Notes: generated from the letters alone by a model not told the origin. Counted from the stretch's first letter, positions 10,055 to 21,312 are shown. The stretch: 64,000 nt of DNA from Gracilariopsis chorda (GCA_003194525.1 NBIV01000071.1:185993-249992), one strand, 5' to 3'. Numbers and translations are program-made.

Positions 10055-10090
10055 CGACGTCAAATCGTACCGAGACGTTACAAGGAGAGC

Positions 10091-11191
10091 ATGTCGAACT
10101 ACGGATTAGTGAACACAATTCAACCGCCATCCCTGGCAAAAGCAACCCAACCGGAGTTAATTCGATTTGAGACTAACTACTCTGCATATATTCAACGTGT
10201 GGAAGAAATCAACGCCAGTAGACCGGCTAATCAACGAATCAAGGCAGCTACGATTCGCCAGTGCATCACGCCAAAACTAGTGCACAGCTTGTGTATCCTA
10301 GGAAGAATAGAAGGGGCCTGCAAAGCAGAGGAGGCGACAGATGAAGCGGTGAAAAGTTGGTTTGAACCACGTCTGGCCCACAGCTCAAGAGACTTGAACG
10401 ATCGCGTCGAAGAAGCCATATCGAGGGTCACGTATACGCTCACGCCTAGAGACCCAGCTGGGACAGCAGAACAGTTCGTATTGGACGTGATCACCGCACT
10501 AGACGAACATAACGCTTCGGAAGTGATAACCGAAACAGATCGTTGTAAGCAACTTGTGACGAAACTGGTTTACAAAGTGGAGCCCCCTGAGCTAAAGCAG
10601 CTATTGAAAGACCAAATGGGTATGTGGACCGCCGAGCAGAAGGGCAATCTGACTTTCTTCGCAAACACACTATCCACACTTGCAGATCAAGTGCACGCCG
10701 TCCAGACAGCGACCTTCAAGCTCAAGCGAAAGCAAAGCAGTAGCCAGCATAGAAATGCGAACAACAAGTCAAACCAGGAGCCACCAACAAAGGCCGCGAA
10801 AACCGGTCGCACCGTACGCGAACGCCTTGGAAGACGGGAAGAGGAACCAAGCCACGCCAAGAGAGGCGAGAAATGGAACAAACCTTGTTTGAACAAAGAA
10901 GAATGCGACGGAATCCACCCTATCAGTAAGTGCCCTGTGACTTCTAAGGAGAAAAGGCGAGAACTTTTGGACGAACTGTTCGGGAACAAGAAGCAGCGCG
11001 GGAAGAGCGCAAAGATCTCGTCCGTTCGTTCGACACCGCGAACGATTCCGAACGAAGAAGAAGGGCGATACGCAATTATGCTCAATGGAATCGAGGAAGT
11101 CGGACTAGGAGATTCAGGTGCAGACTTCTCGACGATTTCATCGAATGTCCTTGCCGCAATCCGGGAGAAGCATCCCGAAACTCCATACTAG
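10091..11191 (+). pseudogene. element 1 gag and start of protease
   Basis: The ATG at 10091 starts MSNYGLVNTIQPP, which matches the gag start of element 2 (MAASNYGVVSVIQPP). This part should form the nucleocapsid shell and bind element RNA. A variant zinc knuckle lies at about 10885-10935, CLNKEECDGIHPISKC, with CX5CX3HX4C spacing rather than the usual CX2CX4HX4C. The aspartic protease active site is LGDSGADFS at about 11100. A TAG at 11189-11191 follows within the protease domain, and the same frame resumes immediately. The stop falls inside a domain, so it is a nonsense mutation and not a gag-pol readthrough site. Confidence 0.85.
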
Positions 11192-12379
11192 CGACTCGCA
11201 TCTCCAATGGTCTTAGAACCTGCTGTAAAAGGGAATAACGAAACTTGTACCTCGACGGCTATCGCAAAGACCCAGCTGTGCCTGACGAGCATCCTCCCAA
11301 ACACCGGGCTCCCTGTACGCATCCGAGATGTCGAGTTCCTAGTCGCAGACGAAGACATGGCCGAAGTGCTGCTGGGAAGACCACTCCTCAAGGCAATAGG
11401 ATTCGATTTCGGGAAACATCTGCAGCAGGTAGGCGCAACAATCAGCGGTATGTCGGAAAAAGAACTTATGGAGAAGACCGCGCGGCTATCTGCAACTGCG
11501 TTTAGAGGCCTAAGCTACCAGGAAGCCGATGACGATCCAGTAGAGCTCCCGTAATGTCTGCATGCAGGTTTCGGGATCGACTCCGACGAATCCATCCAGA
11601 AAGCGATCGACCAGGCGGTCAAGGAAGCCGCAAGCAACGGAATGTCTCGAGAAGGAGTGCAGTCCCTCAGGAAGCTGTCACAGGAACATCGGGATTGTCT
11701 TGGCATCAAACTCGGAGTACATCCACCGGCAAAGGTACGACCACTGTCAGTGAAGCTCAAGCCCAACGCAAAGCCTTTCCGATGCGCACAGCGTCGATAC
11801 GCACCCAACCAGAGGAAGTTCATCCGACACACGGTGCAACAGCTGGAAAAGATAGGAGCAGTATACAAGAACCCTACTGCGCGTTGGGCCAGCCCAGCAC
11901 TGGCCGTCCCAAAACCAGGATGGGAAAAGCTCCGCTTCACAGTGGACCTGCGAGGAACTAACGCACGAACGCTCCCGCTCCAATCAGCCATGCCGCACTT
12001 GGAATCTCTCTTGCAGAACTGCAGCGAAAGCGAGTGCTTCGCAAACATCGACTTCACCCATGGCTACTGGCAAATACCCCTTGACCAGGCCTCACAGGAG
12101 ATAATGTCCATACAGACGCCAGACGGAGTGTACTCACCGACAAGAATGCTGCAAGGCGGGACGGATTCTGGAAACCACTTTCAATCTGTCACAAGCGAAC
12201 ACTTCGCACAGAAGGTGAAACGCATGCGACAGTGGCTCGACGATTTCCTGATGTACGCTAAGACCGAGAAGGAACTGCTATCGGACATAGAAATGTTCTT
12301 GATTGTGTGCAAAAACATTGGTTTCAAAGTCAACCCTGCGAAATCTTGTTTCTTTTGTAACAAAGTGAAGTTTTGCTGA
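11192..12379 (+). pseudogene. element 1 protease end and reverse transcriptase
   Basis: It continues the gag frame. The end of the protease has EVLLGRPLLKAIGFD. The reverse transcriptase follows from about 11700, with LRFTVDLRG, FANIDFTHGYWQIPL and the catalytic box QWLDDFLMYAK, where W replaces the usual Y of YxDD. Two nonsense codons interrupt it. TAA at 11552-11554 stands where element 2 has glutamate (DLPECL). TGA at 12377-12379 stands where elements 2 and 3 have glycine in FCGR/WCGR. Both can arise from one G-to-T change. Confidence 0.85.
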
Positions 12380-14710
12380 AGGATCATATCTCGGGAAGGA
12401 GTTCGATTCCACCCACGCAACCTCGAAGCACTATTGACAATGCGAATGCCGCAGATGGGCGGCGAGTTGAAACAGCTAATGTGTGCCACCAACTGGATGC
12501 GCACCTCTATCCCCAACTACTCTCAGACAGTACAACCTCTGCACGATCTACTAGAACTCGCGTACAAGAAGGCTGGGGAACGAACGAAGAAAAGCGTGGA
12601 GAAGGTTCGTGTAAGCGACTCTTGGGGGACGACACACACAGATGCTTTTAACAGAATAATATCCCAGCTGGCAGCCGCGACGAAGCTCTCCCTCCCGAAA
12701 GAAGGGTACCGAACGTGCCTCTTTACGGACGCTTCTGACGAGCACTGGGCCGCCATTCTGACGCAGTCACCCGAAGCTGAAGATCACATACCAGTTCACA
12801 CTCAAACACACGAGCCGCTGTGCTTCCTATCCGGCGCGTTCAGGGGTTCAGCTGAGAGATGGAGCGTCCCAGAAAAGGAAGGATACGCCATCGTAGAAGC
12901 AATGTGCAGGATGGACTACCTTACCGCTGGAAAGGAAACCTCGATCTATACGGACCACGCCAACCTCGTGTACATCTATGATCCCTACGGGCAGAATCCT
13001 GGAGTCGCTCGTCATATCGCGAATAAACTCATGCGATGGGCTCTAAAACTGAGTTCATTCCGCTACGTCATCGAACATGTTCCCGGAGAAAAGAACGTCT
13101 GGGCCGACATGCTGACTAGATGGGCTGTTGAGCCGAAGAAGACCGTCCACCCATCCAATGTGGGAAGAATAAGCGCACTTATGGTAGCACCAATCAATCC
13201 TGGTCTCAACGAAGCCTTTGACTGGGCTTCAAGGCAGGAAATCTCGGTATCACAGCACAACCACGCCGCCGAAGCTCCGAGATCACTCTCCAAGAAAAAA
13301 AAGCCGTGGGAACTGAAGTCTGGTCAAGTATGGATACCCCAATCAGATAATCAGCTACGCCTCAGACTGCTTATCGCAGCACATACTGGAAGGGGAGGCC
13401 ATAGAGCTTCTCAGACCACGCTGGAATCATTACTTGAACACTTCTGGTGGAAGGATCTTCGACAAGACACCCAACAGTTCGTATGGTCCTGTTTTCATTG
13501 CATCGCAACCGAGCCCGGTTGCACCGTGCCAAGGCCTTTGGAACACACAATGCACGCAAGCAAACCGAACGAAATAATTCACTTCGACTACTGCTACATG
13601 AAGAAAGGCGAAGGGGATTTGGTTTACGTATTGATCGTCAAGGACGACCTCTCGGGCTATGTTTGGCTGAAACCTACAGCCGAAGCCTACGCAGAAGCAA
13701 CAGCAACAATCCTACTGAACTGGTTTGCCTCATTCGGAGTGTCAAAATGTTGGATATCGGACAAAGGCAGCCACTTCAAGAACAAGCTGGTCGAACGTAT
13801 CTCCGACGCATTGAAGGCCAAGCACCATTTCACGCTCCCGTACTGCCCGTGGAGCAACGGTTCGGTGGAAGTTGTATGCCGGGAACTTCTCAGAATGTCT
13901 AGAGCAATACTCTCCGAGTTCCAGCTACCGCAAACCGCCTGGCCGTCTGTTATCACACTCATTCAGTCCGCCCTCAACAACTCACCAACACGCAGACTAA
14001 ACGGGAAATGCCCTCTAACGGTATTCACAGGCCTTCCAAGAGATTCGCCACTTTCTGCCATCATTAAGAACCACAACTTCAGAAAGGAAGAGTGCGTTAA
14101 GACGGAAACGGTAAAAGCACTAGGAAACATCGAGAAGTTTCACGATTCACTTTCAAAGATACACCGTGAGTGTGCTGATCGTTCAAAGAGGCAGCGAAAA
14201 AACGCCGTCGACTCACACAATCGCCGAACCGGAGTACGTCCAATTAACTTCTGCGAAGGGGATTACGTTCTTCGAGGCGTACTGCAGAAGCACGCTGGAT
14301 CTAAAATGAATCTAAAATGGTTGGGACCATCTAGAGTAACGAATTGCAGAGATAACTACGTCTTCGAAGTAGAGAATCTGCTAAACGGAAACAAAGAATG
14401 GGTACACGGTCGTCGTTTAAAGTTTTTCCGTAACAAGGACTTTGAAGTTACGCAAGAAATCAAAGATCATCTATCCTACCAAGCGAACGAACTGCTGACG
14501 ATCGAGGAGTTCAGGGATATCAGAAGACTTTCAGGCAGGATACAACTACTCGTCAAATGGAACGGATTCAGTGACGAAGAAACCGACTGGGTATCTTTTG
14601 ATTCTCTCGAACAGGACGTGCCTGTACTACTGAAAGAATACATCGAAGATCTGCGAACGTCAGGAACACAGCGCCAGCGCCGAATTGCTCGTGACATCGA
14701 TCTGCAATAA
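12380..14710 (+). pseudogene. element 1 RNase H, integrase and chromodomain
   Basis: It continues in the same frame to the natural TAA at 14708-14710. RNase H shows LFTDASDEHWAAIL, EKEGYAIVEA and YTDHANLVYI. Integrase follows, with an HHCC zinc motif (HTGRGGHR ... CFHCIATEPG), first aspartate in HFDYCYM, second in WISDKGSHFKN and glutamate in NGSVEVVCRELL. At the C-terminus FRDIRRLSGRIQLLVKWNGF and TDWVSFDSLEQD look like a chromodomain, which in chromoviruses steers integration to marked chromatin. This stretch is uninterrupted, but translation from gag cannot reach it because of the three upstream stops. Confidence 0.85.
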
Positions 14711-14737
14711 CCAAACTATCGCTTGATTATGGGGGAC

Positions 14738-15108
14738 TGTTGATGATCTAAGCAATTCTCCGAGATGCATTCTTACGTTCCGATAAGAGGAACGCGATTC
14801 AAGGTGAATCGCAGCGTATTGCATGGCAAGTCGCGCAGCGCACACGCAACCCGCGGAACAGGACTGAAGTTGATTCGCATAGAATTGCGCGGCACACCGC
14901 GCAATGTACACGCAATGCCGAAAACGTTCAAGCCTCCCAGCATAGGAGAGAGCACATTAGAAATAGAATATAAAAGCCGACTCTTAGAGGAAGAACTCTA
15001 AGGGAAGGAGGCAGCCTCAGTAGGACTTCTGAGGTCTTTGTGCCTGTCAACTTTGCCCGACAAGCCTACGCACCGTCGGCTCTCTCTTCGTAGCGTATCC
15101 GATCAACA
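14738..15108 (+). repeat. 3' LTR of element 1
   Basis: 371 bp, matching 9674-10044 except for about three substitutions near its TATA and leader region. It is followed by the CAAAT target duplicate at 15109-15113. Confidence 0.95.
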
Positions 15109-15113
15109 CAAAT

Positions 15114-16560
15114 AGTTAATAAAAAGGTTTTTTCTAGTTTTCCCAACTAAAAATAATAGAGAATTGAGCAACTTTGAAACCGTTGACACCATATCTTGAA
15201 AATAAATTATGGCACATCTAAAACTTCATGTTTTTTAAGTCAGAAACTGCAAAATAAAACTTAGTTAGGTAGCAGGAGATAAATAACATCTACGAAAAAG
15301 CAATACAAAACACTTTAGTTACGTTCGTGTGGCTCAACGTAGTCCAAATTACATAAATTGCGGCTTTTCTAGTTTCTTTAACATTTTTCTAAATGGTTTT
15401 TTTGTATAAAACTCTAAAATATTTCGACTGTATGGAAATTTCTTTTCTTTTATGGTTCCCAATATGCAAAATGTTTATCTGCATAATTTCATGATGTGAG
15501 CTGTCCAAAGTTTGAGCGTTGAAAAAAAAAATTATGCAAATACGTGACCTGAAGGTAGTGAATAGTTTGGTTTATTGTTCTTACTTCATTTTGAGTCAGT
15601 TTGTCGATATTTTTCTTCAATAATTTGCATTAAATAGTTTCTTCACCAACCTTAAAGAAACTAGATAGAGTGCTACTGGATCCATGTTTTATAATTATTG
15701 AAGTTTTGTCTCCACAGCTCTTGGTATTTTATGTTACCATTTTTTTCAAGTGGTAGTTTTTAGTTTTTTTTCGTATTTAACGGCAGAAACTTAAATAACT
15801 CTATATTAAATCTTCTATATTGTAACAAAACGAGTAAAATCACCACAATCGGTGGGTGTATGTCCTTCCAGTAGTTTTAATTGAAAAACATAGCCTTCAT
15901 TTCTAATAAAGGCAGTACATTGTAACATTATTACAATATTCACTATCACTTTAGCGTTGGCAGACGTAAAATATGATCATGTTTCTTTGATCTAAAATCT
16001 GAGATAGCTAGTCGCCAACGGTATTGCGAGGTGAAAACGGACGCACTCTAACTGTGATCTGGGGAAATCAAGATAAACATTAGTATTTTTGTTGCAGTGT
16101 GTCTCTATGGTCGTATAACATCCTGCAAAAAGAATTCTGGATTTGGTGCGGGTTAGATGTCCGATGGCAGTGATATGAACGGATCTGTAGAGCCATGTGG
16201 CTACGATTTGGGCCTAAATGTGAATTGAATACACCCGTAAAAAGTCAATCATTTTTATATTCTAGTGATATTTCTTGTATGGATGACAAATGTGGATACC
16301 TTCTTTATTTCTGTGGGTTTCCTCGTCACTCTAACTTTCTTTTGCTTGTTTGTCAATAGTCTTAATAGTAGGAACCTTCGAAAAGCAGTTTCTGTAATAC
16401 AACCACTTGGGTGTCTGGTAGCAGTGAGATGGTCAGTGTGGAAACGTTTTGGTGGGAGAGCAGCGGACATTCCACCTGAGCGTTGAAAGTTAGGTAACAG
16501 AGTAGTTGTGGAAGCTTTTAATGACTATGGGCACATGGTAAGCAGAAGTGTAGTGCAACA
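15114..16560. other. AT-rich stretch without a gene
   Basis: The region is AT-rich with many T and A runs. The first bases after the element 1 target site can be read IVNKKVF, similar to IVNKMVV of vWA copy 1, so it may begin with the end of the vWA copy 3 relic. A frame at 16265-16486 is hydrophobic but has no ATG at its start and no recognised family. Confidence 0.5.
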
Positions 16561-16561
16561 A

Positions 16562-17485
16562 CCTCAGGGAGGGATTCTTGGTACTTGAATGCTTTCCCGA
16601 TATTATCGGTTGTATAGTGTGTATATGAACTACGCCCCACAATGGTGGATATGGACACGTGGGACACGGTTTTGGGTCAATTGGCGGTTGGCCACAGTAG
16701 TGGATGTTGCCACGAAATGTGCAGTATTTAAATTGATTTTATTTATAATTTTCACACCCATTTCTGGGAAGCTAGTACTTAGTGCGACGGCGCACTGCCG
16801 TCGCACCAGTAAACCTTCCCCAAGAAGGGACCCCAACCTGGGGAATTGGCTCTAGTTGTTGCTGCTTGCGCGCGTGCTCTACTCCTCCTTGGAGGGAAAC
16901 GCCGTAAACCACGGGACATCTAACCCCCTTGCACATCTAAAGAAGCCCATCCTTGGGAATATAATTGTTCCAATCACATTGGTGTTTCGCCCTGTATAGG
17001 GAGTCCTGTCCACCGGCATTGCCGTATCTGTTCGTCGCTCTCGCCACTCACTTCGTCCTCTCATCCTCCTCTTCGCCCTTCCTTTTCCCCCTTTTTAGGG
17101 TAGCACCTCCCGCTACCCGCGGCCCTCGTGTGCGCATCCGCTCACACACCCCCACTTACGTGGAAACATACCTCTACCGAGGATCACACCCCGCTCACGC
17201 GGATACCGATTCTTCGCCTTCACTTCCCTGCGCAAGTGGCGACAGTTGTCCCCGGTTTCACAGACCGGCTTCGCCGTGACACCTCTGGGAGGGCTCTACT
17301 CAACTAGGTTCACCTCGTAAGAGGAAGATCCCGAACGTCTTTCGGTGTTTTTCCCCTTTGGGGCATTGCACCACAAGAAGTGCTTACTGTAACCCCTTGG
17401 AAGCGGTATTAGTACGGCACCGCCGGGTATGGAATCCTAAATAATCTTATCCGAACAAGAGATTGACTTTACAAACCAGTTTGTA
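16562..17485. other. dense array of short GC-clamped hairpins
   Basis: About 24 perfect short inverted repeats follow one another, all of different sequence. Ten are 12-mers of the form CCNN-N4-NNGG, a 4-bp stem with a 4-nt loop, starting at 16637, 16692, 16757, 16884, 16946, 16990, 17152, 17171, 17191 and 17313. Examples are CCACAATGGTGG and CCGCTCACGCGG. Others with CC...GG ends and loops of 3-7 nt start at 16562, 16597, 16814, 16831, 16902, 16970, 17252, 17282, 17331 and 17353. The longest stems are 9 bp at 16782-16806, 7 bp at 17098-17118 and 6 bp at 17470-17485. The region is richer in G+C than its neighbours. It ends about 110 bp before the pogo-like element. Function is unknown; a structured RNA, organelle-derived DNA or part of an undescribed element are all possible. 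Confidence 0.7.
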
Positions 17486-17596
17486 TCACCTTTCGTCATG
17501 ACGTGCTTATCTTTACCATGATCAGTGAGGACGCACTTCACCTATGTTAACCGTGAGTGAGGCTCAACATTAGATGCCTTTTGTTCCGTTGCATTT

Positions 17597-17632
17597 GCTA
17601 GGGTTAGCAGTCAGAAGGGCTTAACTTGAGAA
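17597..17632 (+). repeat. left terminal inverted repeat of the pogo-like element
   Basis: 36 bp beginning GCTAGGGTTAGC, matched in inverse orientation at 19804-19839. Confidence 0.75.
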
Positions 17633-17777
17633 AGGGTTTTACTTGAGACCGCCCTACTGTAAATGACGTAATCTCGTATCTCCAAGCTTCCACTTCACCC
17701 TTTCTTAATATTCCCCCACCCTTGAACAGCGCACCCAACTGGCCCCTTCTTCACCCCCATACGCCATTCTCTACACA

Positions 17778-19660
17778 ATGCCTCTGTCAATGCGACGCCA
17801 AACCGCTAGACTGAAGCGTCTAACACAGCGTAGAAGCGAAGACCAAGCAAACAGAATCCGCGCGGTAGAACTCTTCCACCAAGGCTGCAAACCCCGAAAT
17901 GTTGCGTCGGCATGCAAGCTTTCTAGAGCAACAACCTATCGTTTGCTCAAAGCCATGAAGTCCACATGTGGCAATGAACTTTACAAACTTCTCCACCCAG
18001 TAGATTTCAAGCCCTGTAGACCAACAATTCTCACCAGCGCAGAAGAAGCCGCAATTGTCCAACGATTGATTTATGCAGCTAAGCGCGGATTTGCCTTCGA
18101 CAAAAACAACATAAAGAGTCTCATAGCTGAAATAGCCGGCGACGGTCGTAATGGATACCATCGAGGTGTGCCTTCTGATGCCGCTCTTCGGTCCTTTCGT
18201 GCAAGAAACCGCTCAATAACATTTTGTTGTGCCGAGGACATGTCTCATAAGTACTTCGGAGGCGAAAACATTGATCATGTTCGAACACTCAGTACTGTTC
18301 TCACAGATCTGCAGAAGGAAGACCCTGAGTTATTTCAAGATCCAGACCGTATCTGGAATCTTGATGAAACTGCTGTCAGTGCCCAGCATGGCCGCAAAGT
18401 CAAGGTGTTTTCAGCATCCAATTCGCATTATTCTGGTCGACGGTACAACCTGAAAGAGAACGGAAAGCATATGACGGCGGTGGTGATTGGATCCGTGTCC
18501 GGAAAGCTCGCTCCACCGTTTCTTGTTGTAGAAGGAAAGAAGGCCATGCCCAAGTGGTTGGATGCAATTGATGAGAAAGTTGTGAATCTCCTACCTTTAA
18601 GGTACAGATGGCTCGAGTATTCGAACTGGATTACAAACAAAACAGTAGTTCGATGTAGTCCAAAAGGGTCTGTGGATCGCAACCTGTTGAAGAACGTCGT
18701 TGAACATTTCGCAAACTACGCAGTCAGTTCGTGTCAAAATCGAAGTCCCTCCTGCTTTTGCTCGATGGTCATAGCTCACGCAAAGGAACGGAGTGGTTAG
18801 ACGAATGCCAAACGCTCAACATACATGTTATCCAGCTTCCAGCAAATAAGTCTCATTTCCTACAGCCCTGCGACTCTCATATGAACAAGCACTTCAAAGA
18901 AGAAAGTAAATCGCTTCGTTATGCTCTTTTGGCAACTGGAGAGTTCTCACATGCAAATATGTGTTTCAAGATGAAACTGGTAGTGGCAGGCTATCGCGCA
19001 ATCACTGCGGAGGTCGTCAAAAAGAGTTTCGTCGACGTTGGCTTATGGCCACTGGACAATTTGTTTGTGGACAAGTTTCGAAAACGGTTTGGGATCCGCA
19101 ACATTGGTGAGGATAGGCAAAGTGAACGCAAATAATTGGAGGTTAGAAGGTCACTTAGACTTCGCAAGAGTGACAATGTTATTCGACAAAACATTGAGGA
19201 GGCCCTCACAGCTCATAAGGATCCTACATCTGCATTAACAGCAATCGAAAACATTCTTCAGAACGAGCGTTCGACAAACCGAGTTTTGTGGGAGGCTGCA
19301 CCATTGGAAGCACCTGTTCCCGTAGTTCGGAATACTTCTTCTAAACAGGGTGGGACTCCGGCACTTCGACTTACTCCGAGCACATTCAATGTAAGAAGTA
19401 CTTGCAATAGTACAGCAACGGTTATTAAGAAGTGCCTGAGTTCCAAGAGTAAGGCAGAGAACACAAAAGTTGCTTTGCAACTGCTGTACGAGAAAGAGAA
19501 TAGGCCGCCGTTGTTTTGCGCTGAGGATGATGATGACGTTGTTTTGAACAAGTTATTGAGGCGTCGTGAGGCCAAACTCGGAGATAGAAACGTGTGCCCT
19601 CAAAAAGAGAAAACATCACCAGTCTCGAAAGCTTCCTATAGTTTGCGCTTGCCTCGATAA
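17778..19660 (+). pseudogene. pogo-like transposase, frameshifted
   Basis: The ATG at 17778 opens a frame with an N-terminal helix-turn-helix region (RIRAVELFHQGCKPRNVAS, then LSRATTYRLLKAM) that would bind the element ends. The DDE_1 catalytic core follows. The first catalytic aspartate is in RIWNLDETAVS. Near 18730 the frame shifts, and the rest of the core lies in a second frame: LLLLDGHSSRKG, then SHFLQPCDSHMNK. This gives a D-D-D triad with 35 residues between the second and third acids, within the pogo/Tigger range. A TAA at 19133-19135 ends the core. The same frame stays open to 19660 with a basic, serine-rich tail I do not recognise, which may be the natural C-terminus or chance. Confidence 0.85.
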
Positions 19661-19803
19661 GAGGCAAGTTTGTGTTATGGGGACGGCGAGAGCGTCGTCT
19701 CAAGTAAAGCCCGGAACCGCGCAGGGTCTTGCTTTGGCCCAGCATGAGAGGATATTTTCTGGCAATGCAGCCTAAAAATGCGGGTTTTTCAAGCCCAGTT
19801 TTT

Positions 19804-19839
19804 GTCTCAACTTAAGCCCTTCTGACCGCTAACCCTAGC
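19804..19839 (-). repeat. right terminal inverted repeat of the pogo-like element
   Basis: Inverse copy of 17597-17632 with about three mismatches. Confidence 0.75.
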
Positions 19840-21312
19840 GACAACGTACCATGCCACACCAGCGGTGTGTCACTATGTACCTAAAATAATTAAATGAACA
19901 AGTACTATAATTCTTTACTAATTTTTAATCTACGTGACGTACTAGCAAGAGATTGTAGCGTGCGCTGCTTGCACCACGTGGTCAGATCTCCATGTACTAA
20001 AGCTGCTGCAAAAATTATTTTTTAGCAGCAACTCAGATTTCCCTGGAGTATTTTCGGTCATGACGACGTATTCAGCCTTGAAAAGTTTAGAAATGACGGG
20101 GTTCCTGCCTCAAATTTATGTTTGTGCATTAGGCGTCTGATGAAGTTGGCGATGTAATGTCGGAGGTTTGATACTACGTGATTTTTGCGTTTTAGACAAT
20201 GTAAGAGATACTCTCGTATCCGCTCTAAGTTGTGATCAATGGAATGCTGTAGGGCTCTGCATGGTACCTGCAAGCGTACTGATGGTAGCGACGATGTCTT
20301 GTGTTGTGCTCCTTGAGATATAACCAAAGCTCTCTTCAGTAGTGTCGTAGAGCTTGACTTGGTGTGCTGGAGGTGGATCGGGTGTATCCTCTTTTAGTTG
20401 TGCTCGTGTTTGTGAATGGCTTGATTTGCAATTGCATATGAAAAGGTTGGAGTTTTTGAGGATGGCACGAATAGTGTGGCACTAAGAGAGTTGTATCGGG
20501 CCATAGACTGTCCGTGCTATTTTCCAGCTGATACACTTAGTGAAACTCTCCAGTTAGTGGACAGTGCTTTTTTAGAATTTAGTTTATTATAGTTTGTTGC
20601 TACTTACCTTGTCTGAGTTCAGTCGGCTTTAGTACCAATGGTAACGTTTTTATTCGACCTAGGTGCATTTCACTTGATCTGTTGAAGAGATCGGTTAAAT
20701 ATTTAACATATCTACCTCAGCTTAACTGGGTTTACATGTTTTGTGACATACTGTCAACACGACTTGACAACAGGCTTATGCCAAAAATATCCTGGTTAAT
20801 CCAGTGGAAAAAGTTGGCCCGGAGGTACAGCTCACCTTCTTCTTACAATGTTGCCACCCTACATGACACAATTATGACCGAACGGTCATGAAAAGATTCC
20901 AGTGAGATCCCTGTTAGGTCATCACGGGCACACTGTATTCATGATGGGCTAACAAAGCCCCCCCCTGTTGCTGACCATAGCAAAGTCATATGATAATTCA
21001 AAAGCGCTGGCGGAGTTTGCAAAGTCATCCAAAGACTACATCTGTGCTGCAAACGATAAACCACACACATACAAAATTCAACAACCCAGCATACTTCCGT
21101 CACACTGGTGGGTTTCACATTGGGTAGTGAAATTGATAGAACTAGCCTTAAACCTCTATATAAACCCCAATTAATGCAACGAAATCAAGCCTGGTTCATC
21201 ACATCGACTTTTAACTACTGCAACTATTACACTCCTCTACCTAACCTACTCGTGTTGCTGTAAACTTTGAAGGCAGAAAGAGACAAAAAAATCCAACGCT
21301 CTGCAAGATAAT
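19840..21312. other. stretch without a recognised gene
   Basis: Just outside the pogo-like element, 19855-19869 forms a 6-bp stem with a 3-nt loop (CACACC-AGC-GGTGTG), possibly the last member of the hairpin array. The rest is AT-rich with no supported gene. The part nearest 21312 may be the start of the copia relic that follows. Confidence 0.4.

Larger units (their letters stand above)
9674..15108 (+). mobile_element. LTR retrotransposon 1 (Ty3/gypsy class, chromodomain type), full length but broken
   Basis: Two 371-bp LTRs, beginning TGTTGAT and ending ATCAACA, flank a gag-pol region in one reading frame. The 5-bp target duplication CAAAT is present on both sides (9669-9673 and 15109-15113). 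By eye the LTRs differ at about three positions, so the insertion is recent. Domain order is gag, zinc knuckle, aspartic protease, reverse transcriptase, RNase H, integrase, chromodomain, which is Ty3/gypsy order. Three in-frame stops but no frameshift are seen over 4.6 kb. A G-rich polypurine-like tract (TGGGGGAC) precedes the 3' LTR. Confidence 0.95.
17597..19839 (+). mobile_element. pogo-like (Tc1/mariner superfamily) DNA transposon, broken
   Basis: Inverted repeats of about 36 bp bound a transposase frame. The left copy (17597-17632) and right copy (19804-19839) match at about 33 of 36 positions, sharing GCTAGGGTTAGC, GTCAGAAGGGCTTAA and TTGAGA. The 2.24-kb length fits the class. The exact termini and the TA target duplicate could not be fixed, since similarity continues weakly outward as CGTTG. 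The transposase has one frameshift and one in-frame stop, so the copy is not autonomous. Confidence 0.8.

Noticed and set aside
11189-11554. Programmed stop readthrough between gag and pol of element 1
   Set aside because: The first stop lies inside the protease domain, the second replaces a glutamate found in element 2, and a third lies in reverse transcriptase.
16265-16486. Short hydrophobic frame that could be a membrane protein
   Set aside because: No ATG at its start, no recognised family, and an equally open frame lies on the other strand.
16965-17279. 104-residue open frame inside the hairpin array
   Set aside because: It is rich in Pro, Ser, Arg and His as expected from the C-rich composition, has no recognised domain, and ignores the hairpin layout.
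16562-17485. CRISPR array
   Set aside because: The hairpins differ in sequence and spacing; there is no constant repeat and no spacer of fixed length, and the window is eukaryotic.
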